From: Paracoccus isoporae
GTDB taxonomy: Bacteria; Pseudomonadota; Alphaproteobacteria; Rhodobacterales; Rhodobacteraceae
NCBI RefSeq assembly: GCF_900101865.1
Contig: NZ_FNAH01000008.1
Location: 62,001 to 126,000 of the forward strand
Direction of reading: 5' to 3'
DNA: 64,000 bases
Shown here: positions 58,791-64,000 of the stretch, piece by piece
Layout of the letters: each line of letters starts with the position of its first letter
How positions within the stretch are numbered: the first letter of the stretch is position 1
Translations under genes and position numbers: made by a program
Notes under the pieces: generated by a model
Seen by the model: the letters and a program-made list of their open reading frames with translations, nothing else
Databases searched by the model: none
What the model was told of the DNA's origin: nothing

Positions 58791-59585
58791 ATGGATCGCT
58801 TGGCGAACGACAAGGCCGAAAACAGATACCGCGCGCCGGCGCTCGACAAGGGGCTGGACATCGTCGAATTGCTGGCCGGCTTCGTCGATGGGATGACCCT
58901 GGGAGAAATCGCGCGCGCGCTCGACAAGTCGCAAAGCGAGATCTACCGGATGATCACCACGCTGGTCCGGCGCGGCTATGTCGTGCGGTCGGCCGAGGAT
59001 GACCGCTTCTCGCTCAGTCTCAAGATGTTCGCCGTGTCGCAACGTCACGCGCCGGTCAACCGGCTGCTGGATGTGGCCCGCCCGAAGATGCGGACGCTTG
59101 CGCTGCACGCGTGGCAGTCCTGCCATCTGGCCATGGAGAATAACGGCGATATCGTCATCGTCTCCTCGGCCGAGTCGCCCGGCAATTGGGCGTTGGGACT
59201 GCGGGTCGGATCGGTGGTCGGGCTGTGGAACACCGGCTCGGGACGGGTTCTGGCGGCGTTCCGCAGCGAGGACGAGCTGGAGGAACTGCTGAACCGCCAC
59301 CGCCCCGCGCTCGGCGAGCCCGAGCTGGACCGCGACGAGTTGATGCGCCATCTGGAGCGTGTGCGGCGCAACGGCTATGAGCGGATGCCGTCATCGGCCA
59401 CGGTCGGGGTGACGAACATGGCCTATCCGGTGATGGATGAGAACGGGCGGGCCGTGGCGGCGGTCACCTGCCCCTATCTGGAGCGGATCGACGAATTCGA
59501 GGTGCCGTCGGTCGACAAGGTGCACGCGATGCTGACCGAGCTCGCCGCCGAACTCAGCGCCTTCTATTGCGGCGAGATGGGCTGA
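58791..59585 (+). CDS. IclR family transcriptional regulator
   Basis: 264 residues. The winged helix-turn-helix has ALDKGLDIVELLAGFVDGMT, LGEIARALDKSQSEIYRMIT and LVRRGYVVRSAEDDRFSLSL. The IclR effector domain follows (SPGNWALGLRVGSVVGLWNT, GSGRVLAAFRSEDELEELLN, VTNMAYPVMDENGRAVAAVT). Start uncertain: GGAG directly abuts the ATG at 58791, while an in-frame TTG at 58800 has AGGAG ten nt upstream. Convergent with, and probably controlling, the sugar-acid operon to its right. Confidence 0.9.
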   Translation: MDRLANDKAENRYRAPALDKGLDIVELLAGFVDGMTLGEIARALDKSQSEIYRMITTLVRRGYVVRSAEDDRFSLSLKMFAVSQRHAPVNRLLDVARPKMRTLALHAWQSCHLAMENNGDIVIVSSAESPGNWALGLRVGSVVGLWNTGSGRVLAAFRSEDELEELLNRHRPALGEPELDRDELMRHLERVRRNGYERMPSSATVGVTNMAYPVMDENGRAVAAVTCPYLERIDEFEVPSVDKVHAMLTELAAELSAFYCGEMG

Positions 59586-59678
59586 GTGCGCGGCGCCGAT
59601 CCGGCACGAAGCCGATAGAGCGGATCCGACGCCGCGCGCCACAATTGCCTTCTGCTGTGAGGCAAGCGGAGGCCCGGC

Positions 59679-60407
59679 TCAGATCGCCCATCCCCCGTCG
59701 ATGATATGGCATTGGCCGCTGGTAAAGGCGCTGTCGTCGCCGGCCAGGTAGAGCGCGAGTGCGGCGATTTCCTCTGCCTTGCCGACCCGGCCCATCGGCT
59801 GGCGGGCGATGAAATCGCGCATGGCGCTGTCGTAATCCCCCGTTGCGCGCAGCCGGTCATGCAGAGACGGGCTGTCAACCGTGCCCGGACAGATCGCGTT
59901 GCAGCGGATGCCCTTGGTGATGAAATCGGCGGCGACGGATTTCGTCAGCCCGATCACCGCCGCCTTCGACGCGCAATAGGCAAAGCGGTTCGGCACCCCC
60001 TTCACGCTGGAGGCGACCGAGGACATGTTGATGATCGACCCGCCGCCGCGCTCCAGCATGCCGGGCAGGAAGGCCCGGATCATGCGGTATTGCGCCTTGG
60101 CGTTCAGCTCGAAGGCGAAATCCCAGTCGCTTTCCGGGCAGTCGAGAATGCTGCCCGCATGGACGAAGCCCGCGCAGTTGAACAGCACGTCGAGACCGCC
60201 GATCTCTGCGCGAAGCGCCGCGATGGCGGCCATGTCGGTCACGTCGAGCCTGCGCGACACCGCGCCGGAGATCTCGGCCAGGCCCGCAGGGTTGATGTCT
60301 GTGGCCCAGACCGTCGCGCCCTCCCGCAGAAAGGCCTCCGCGGTGGCGCGGCCGATGCCCTGGCCTGCGGCGGTGATGAGGCAGGTTTTTCCGGTCAGTA
60401 GTCCCAT
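59679..60407 (-). CDS. SDR family dehydrogenase of the sugar-acid operon
   Basis: 242 residues, last gene of the operon. CLITAAGQGIGRATAEAF and WATDINPAGLAEI indicate NAD preference (Asp after the second strand). NCAGFVHAGSIL, catalytic Ser in INMSSVASSVKG and YCASK, then KGIRCNAICPGTVDSPSLHDR. The sequence resembles the DHRS6/2-keto-3-deoxy-L-fuconate dehydrogenase branch, which fits a step after sugar-acid dehydration. AGGAG precedes the ATG, 9 nt after the UxaA gene. Confidence 0.88.
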   Translation of the reverse strand: MGLLTGKTCLITAAGQGIGRATAEAFLREGATVWATDINPAGLAEISGAVSRRLDVTDMAAIAALRAEIGGLDVLFNCAGFVHAGSILDCPESDWDFAFELNAKAQYRMIRAFLPGMLERGGGSIINMSSVASSVKGVPNRFAYCASKAAVIGLTKSVAADFITKGIRCNAICPGTVDSPSLHDRLRATGDYDSAMRDFIARQPMGRVGKAEEIAALALYLAGDDSAFTSGQCHIIDGGWAI

Positions 60408-60416
60408 GATGTCTCC

Positions 60417-61604
60417 TCAGGCGGGCAGGCAGGCCGGGCCGATCGGCTCGAAGCTCTTGTAGGTCAGGATGAATTCGGCATGGCCGAGCGCCTCCGACGC
60501 GGTCTTGCGACCCCGCGCCACGGCGATGGCCAGATCAAAGATCTCCGCCCCGACCTCTTCCAGCGGCGTGCCGGACAGGATGCGCCCGGCATTGACATCC
60601 ATATCCCCGGCCATCCGCGCATAAGTGTCCGGGTTGGCGCAGATCTTGATGACGGGGGCCAATGCCGAGCCGACGACCGAGCCGCGCGCGGTCACGAAAA
60701 AGGTCAGATGCGCCCCGCAGGCCATCATCTCCACGATCTCGGCATTGTCGGAGATATTGGGAAATCCGAACCGCACCTCGCCATCCGGCACGACGTCCAG
60801 CAGATACAGCCCGGTTTTCGGGGGGATGTCGCCGGGTTTGAGCAAGCCGCTGATCGGGGATGAGCCGGATTTGGCATAGGCGCCCATCGATTTTTCCTCG
60901 ATCGTCGACAGCCCGCCTTCGGCATTGCCGGCCGCGAAGCTGCCATATCCCAGCGTGGCGTAATAGGCAGCGGCCTTCTCGACGGAGGCGGTCAGCTCCG
61001 CCGCAAGCTCAGGCGTTGTGGCGCGGGCAGCCATGATGCGTTCGCAGCCGATCAGCTCTCCGGTTTCCTCGAAGATGCAGCGTGCGCCCGCTGCGACCAG
61101 CCGGTCGAAGGCGATGCCGGCCGCCGGGTTGCCGGTGATGCCGCTGGTGCCGTCGGAGCCACCGCAGACCGTGCCCACGACCAGTTCGGACAGCGCCATC
61201 GGCACGCGCCGTGCCGCCGCCAGTTCGGGAAGCCGCGCGGCCAGCCAGTCCCGGCCCTGCGCAATCGCCGCGCGTGTGCCACCGCTGCGCTGGATGACGA
61301 TGGTTTCGACCGGCCGTCCGGTGGCGGCCACGGTCTTTTCCAACCGGAAGCGGTTGAAGCTTTCGCAGCCGAGCGACACCAGCAGCACCGCCCCGACATT
61401 GGGATGGGTGCAGAGCCGTTCCAGCATGCGCTGCGCGTATTCATTCGGGTAGCAGCCGGGAAAGCCGATCACCTGCGCGCCCAGATCGCGATAGGGCAGC
61501 ACAATCTCGCTGGCCACGAAATGCGCGCATTCGACTAGATAGACCACCGCCAGATGGTTGCGGATGCCCTTGCGGCCGTCGCTGCGCAGAAAGCCGTCAA
61601 GCAT
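60417..61604 (-). CDS. UxaA family dehydratase, C-terminal (catalytic) subunit
   Basis: 395 residues matching the large C-terminal part of altronate/galactarate dehydratases: GFLRSDGRKGIRNHLAVVYL, VIGFPGCYPNEYAQRMLERL, GAVLLVSLGCESFNR, VGTVCGGSDGTSGITGNPAA, FEETGELIGCERIMAARATT, NAEGGLSTIEEKSMGAYAKS. These contain the metal-site cysteines and histidine-poor core. The N-terminal SAF domain is a separate gene just upstream, overlapping by 8 nt. Substrate not determined. Confidence 0.9.
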   Translation of the reverse strand: MLDGFLRSDGRKGIRNHLAVVYLVECAHFVASEIVLPYRDLGAQVIGFPGCYPNEYAQRMLERLCTHPNVGAVLLVSLGCESFNRFRLEKTVAATGRPVETIVIQRSGGTRAAIAQGRDWLAARLPELAAARRVPMALSELVVGTVCGGSDGTSGITGNPAAGIAFDRLVAAGARCIFEETGELIGCERIMAARATTPELAAELTASVEKAAAYYATLGYGSFAAGNAEGGLSTIEEKSMGAYAKSGSSPISGLLKPGDIPPKTGLYLLDVVPDGEVRFGFPNISDNAEIVEMMACGAHLTFFVTARGSVVGSALAPVIKICANPDTYARMAGDMDVNAGRILSGTPLEEVGAEIFDLAIAVARGRKTASEALGHAEFILTYKSFEPIGPACLPA

Positions 61605-61926
61605 CCGGGTGTCCCTTCGCGGTTTCGGCCAGTGCGTGAGTGGGGGTGTAGTCGCTTTTCATATTGTGCAGATGGACGTGGCTGCCTGCCGCGATATTGC
61701 AAACGGCCGATCCGATCGGGACGCCGTATTTCAGGATCTTCTCGCCCGCGGAGATGTCGCGGGCGGCGACCTTGTGGCCCAGCGTGACCGCATCAAGCAG
61801 ACGCAGCGTGCCGCCGCCATGCAACCCCGCCGGTCCGGGGCCCACCGCACCGGTGGCGACCAGCACGTTATCTGCCGGATCGAGCCGCAACAGACGGCTG
61901 CCCGCCACGAGGTCGTCCTCCGCCAT
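61597..61926 (-). CDS. UxaA family dehydratase, N-terminal SAF-domain subunit
   Basis: 109 residues. RLLRLDPADNVLVATGAV, AVTLGHKVAARDISAGEKIL and KYGVPIGSAVCNIAAGSHVHLHNMKSDY are the SAF fold of altronate dehydratase, which with the catalytic subunit forms one enzyme. The HVHLHN histidines are probable metal or substrate ligands. The TGATG junction with the enolase gene upstream and the overlap with the catalytic gene downstream indicate coupled translation. Confidence 0.9.
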   Translation of the reverse strand: MAEDDLVAGSRLLRLDPADNVLVATGAVGPGPAGLHGGGTLRLLDAVTLGHKVAARDISAGEKILKYGVPIGSAVCNIAAGSHVHLHNMKSDYTPTHALAETAKGHPDA

Positions 61927-63032
61927 CACAGCAGCTCCCGCGTCGCGCCGTCGATCATGTCCCAGTCCAGATCGACCCCGAGGCCGGGCCGGTCGGGCAG
62001 TGTCGCGACACCCCGGCTGATCGGCAGATCGCCAGCCAGGCCGAAGGAGAAATCGGCAACCGGGGCAAGCAGCTCCAGATAGCTGCAATTGCTGATCGCG
62101 GCGCAAAGATGCAGGTTCACCATCTCCAGCGGGTGGAAGATCGAGGTGTGGATCTCGCAGTTCATCCCGAAGGATTCCGCCAGATGCGCGGATTTCAGCA
62201 CCCCGGTGATCCCGCCCGTCCAGCTCACATCGGCGCGGATCACGTCCACCACCTGCCGGGCGACGATGTCAGCGAGGCAATAGGGATGACCGGCCAGCGT
62301 CTCGGTCCCGACGACGGGAATATCGAGCTGCCGGGTCAGTTCGCGAAGCGCCGGGATGTTTTCATCCGGCATCGGTTCCTCGAACCAGGCGTATTCAAGC
62401 CGTTCCAGCCCGCGCCCGTAGCGCAGCGCCTCGGGCAGGGTCATGGTGGCGACCGGGTCGCTCATCAGCGTATAGTCCGGCCCCACCGCCGCGCGCACCG
62501 CCGCATGGATCTCCAGATCCTCATCGACCGACCGGCCCGGCGGGTGCAGCTTGTAGGCCGCGTAGCGATCCAGCTTCGCCGCGAGCGCCTCGGCCACGTA
62601 GTCTTCACCGCTGTCGAGGAACATCGAGCTGAGATAGACCGGAACCTCGTTCCGCGCGCCACCGATATAGCGGTAGAGCGGCATCTCCGCCGCCTCGGCC
62701 GCCAGCAGCCACAGGCAGCAATCGATCGGACCCCACACATAGATGGGAAAATGCCCCCACATCCGGTTCTTGAGCCGGAAGGCCTGCCACAGCGCCTCGC
62801 GGTCGCGGCCGTCCTGACCGATGAGGAACGGCGCAAGGGTCTTGGCCAGATGCGCCGATCCCTTGGCGCTTGCGCCCGAGAACCCGAACATCGACGCGCT
62901 CCGCCCGCATTCGGTGCGCAGCGTGTAGACCAGGAATTCATGGCGTTTGCCGCCGCCATCGCCGCGCAATTCGTCACCGCCCGCGGGTGGTTCGGCGCTG
63001 CAGGCGCGGATCTCCAGACCGGCGATGCGCAT
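61926..63032 (-). CDS. Mandelate-racemase-type enolase superfamily protein (probable acid-sugar dehydratase)
   Basis: 368 residues. Active-site residues fall almost exactly at mandelate racemase positions: K161-x-H163 (YKLHPP), metal ligands D192 (SDPVAT), E218 (FEEPMP) and E244 (GTETLAG), and the D268-H295 dyad (RADVSWTGG, EIHTSIFHP). H163 replaces the second Lys of the K-x-K motif. Such enzymes commonly dehydrate acid sugars to 2-keto-3-deoxy acids. TGATG junctions on both sides link it to the RraA and SAF genes. Confidence 0.9.
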   Translation of the reverse strand: MRIAGLEIRACSAEPPAGGDELRGDGGGKRHEFLVYTLRTECGRSASMFGFSGASAKGSAHLAKTLAPFLIGQDGRDREALWQAFRLKNRMWGHFPIYVWGPIDCCLWLLAAEAAEMPLYRYIGGARNEVPVYLSSMFLDSGEDYVAEALAAKLDRYAAYKLHPPGRSVDEDLEIHAAVRAAVGPDYTLMSDPVATMTLPEALRYGRGLERLEYAWFEEPMPDENIPALRELTRQLDIPVVGTETLAGHPYCLADIVARQVVDVIRADVSWTGGITGVLKSAHLAESFGMNCEIHTSIFHPLEMVNLHLCAAISNCSYLELLAPVADFSFGLAGDLPISRGVATLPDRPGLGVDLDWDMIDGATRELL

Positions 63033-63688
63033 CAGAATTTCCCGTAGCGCAGATAGGCGTCCTGCGGGTCCGTCCCCGCCAGGATCGCGCTCCGCACCTT
63101 GCTTTCGGTCTGCATGGCCTCGACCGATCTGGCCGTGACCTCGCCCAGAACGGAACGCGGCACCCGCACCATGCCGTCACGGTCGCCCAGCAGGAAATCA
63201 CCCTGCTGAATGGCGACATCGCCGATATGGATCATGTGACCCGTCCCGGTCGGCAGCCAGCGGCCCACCACGTCCTTCGGCGTGTGCCCTCGCCGCCAGG
63301 TCTGGAAACCGATCTCCATCAGGAAATGCGTGTCCCGCGCCAGACCGTCGAGCACGCAACCCAGCACGCCCTTGTTCTTCAGCGTCTCGGCGGACAGCTC
63401 GCCCATCTGGGCCAGATCATGCGTGTGCGGCTGGCAGACCCAGATATGTCCGGCCGGGGCCTTCGACAAAAGCCCGGTCCATTGCAAAAGCGTCTCATGT
63501 GGATCGGCGGTGTCGTCGGGATGCCCCTCGATGGTGAAGGCCGGACCGCACAGCGTTGCCTCCGGCATCAGCGGGGTGATCCCGGCGGGCAGGGTGAAGT
63601 TGCGCAGCCCCATCGCGCGCATGATGTCATGCACGACGCCGGTATAGCAGCCGCCCAGATCGCGGCTCATCTGAGCTAGGTCAGTCAT
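63032..63688 (-). CDS. RraA family protein (probable 2-keto-3-deoxy acid aldolase-like)
   Basis: 218 residues. ATLCGPAFTIEGHPDDTADP, GELSAETLKNKGVLGCVLDG followed by LARD, and VAIQQGDFLLGDRDGMVRVP match the RraA/HMG-aldolase fold, including the G-x-x-x-D and R-D metal/oxo-acid site. In sugar-acid operons these proteins act as aldolases or decarboxylases rather than RNase E inhibitors. AAGGA precedes the ATG at 63688, 66 nt after the ABC ATPase gene. Confidence 0.86.
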   Translation of the reverse strand: MTDLAQMSRDLGGCYTGVVHDIMRAMGLRNFTLPAGITPLMPEATLCGPAFTIEGHPDDTADPHETLLQWTGLLSKAPAGHIWVCQPHTHDLAQMGELSAETLKNKGVLGCVLDGLARDTHFLMEIGFQTWRRGHTPKDVVGRWLPTGTGHMIHIGDVAIQQGDFLLGDRDGMVRVPRSVLGEVTARSVEAMQTESKVRSAILAGTDPQDAYLRYGKF

Positions 63689-63754
63689 GGTGTGATCCTT
63701 CCGAAATCTCGTCTTGCCCGGAACTTGGCGCAGCCGCGCCGCGATGTTGCCGGA

Positions 63755-64000
63755 TCATTGGCCCAGCCTGACGCCGGTGTCGGCATCGAAGAGGTGGCAG
63801 TGGTCGAGCGCGAGTTGGAAGCGCAGAACCTCGCCCGGCCGCGTCGGCCGGGGGGTCAGCATCTTGCCCTGCACCTCGACCCCCGCGATCTCGGTCAGGA
63901 TCAGCGATTCCGCACCCAGCGGTTCGGCCAGCGTGATCGGGAGCTCGATCGTGGCCACCGGCCCGGTTTCGGCCGGGCCATGCCCCTCCGGCATCAGATT
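63755..64000 (-). CDS. ABC transporter ATP-binding protein, C-terminal part (UgpC/MsmK type, partial)
   Basis: The frame enters from the right edge. The 81 visible residues are the regulatory OB/TOBE region: ITLAEPLGAESLILTEIAGV, QGKMLTPRPTRPGEVLRFQL and HCHLFDADTGVRLGQ, typical of sugar-ABC ATPases (UgpC, MsmK, MalK). The ATPase core lies outside. It marks the 5' part of the sugar-acid operon as an ABC sugar importer. Confidence 0.88.
   Translation of the reverse strand, partial: NLMPEGHGPAETGPVATIELPITLAEPLGAESLILTEIAGVEVQGKMLTPRPTRPGEVLRFQLALDHCHLFDADTGVRLGQ

Overview
The window is chromosomal DNA from a high-GC alphaproteobacterium, most likely a Rhodobacteraceae member close to Paracoccus/Rhodobacter. 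The main evidence is the gene order dusB(nifR3)-ntrB-ntrC-ntrY-ntrX with an NtrC of the Rhodobacter type (no GAFTGA motif), phosphatidylcholine synthase, COQ9 beside rpsU, a DUF1013/TrcR-type regulator and a Hint_2-type protein. No IS element, prophage or CRISPR array was seen. Almost all of it is dense, colinear coding sequence with many ATGA/TGATG stop-start overlaps.

Layout. 1-5.5 kb: end of a SPOR-like protein, an orphan peptide-type ABC substrate-binding protein with a clean terminator, pcs, an SRPBCC protein, then the coupled minus-strand set fsa-DUF484-xerC. 5.6-10.3 kb: priA, tadA, rluB with a very long Arg/Gly tail, and the 58-codon hemP. 10.4-13.5 kb: zinc uptake, with znuA divergent from zur-znuC-znuB around a small AT-rich control region. 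13.5-17.7 kb: a small Asp-rich secreted protein, yjbF-yjbH-type envelope genes and a lipoprotein. 17.9-25.2 kb: the nitrogen-regulation operon dusB-ntrBC-ntrYX. 25.2-30.2 kb: a methyltransferase, an MltB-type transglycosylase, a small unknown, ybaK-recO, two META lipoproteins and rpsU. 30.2-37.3 kb: COQ9, quinone oxidoreductase, a stress-type SDR, RNase T2 with a changed active-site motif, a DUF1013 regulator, an SH3-like periplasmic protein and gabD. 37.5-45.1 kb: P1 peptidase, nitroreductase, tRNA-Arg(CCU), LacI regulator, MFS permease, Hint protein and D-amino-acid transaminase. 45.1-49.4 kb: a 340-nt gene-free stretch with a free-standing terminator, VOC protein, PhoD, LolA, AlaE and an SLT lipoprotein.

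49.5-53.5 kb holds the most unusual system: a four-gene operon of circularly permuted ATP-grasp, alpha-E protein, transglutaminase-like protease and an Anbu-type proteasome-like peptidase. This combination is known by gene context but its substrate is not, and it suggests ATP-dependent peptide ligation paired with proteolysis. 53.5-58.5 kb: mutS, mtaB-dapF and tRNA-Lys(UUU). 58.8-64 kb: an IclR regulator and a tightly coupled minus-strand sugar-acid catabolic operon (ABC ATPase end, RraA-like, mandelate-racemase-like enolase, split UxaA dehydratase, SDR).

How it fits together: the znu/zur block is a self-contained zinc-response unit, ntrBC/ntrYX with dusB is the nitrogen-sensing unit, and the last operon takes up and degrades an unidentified acid sugar, probably under IclR control. 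Start codons were chosen from Shine-Dalgarno (SD) spacing and overlap with the preceding gene; doubtful ones are marked. No database search was possible, so family names rest on recognised motifs and gene order.
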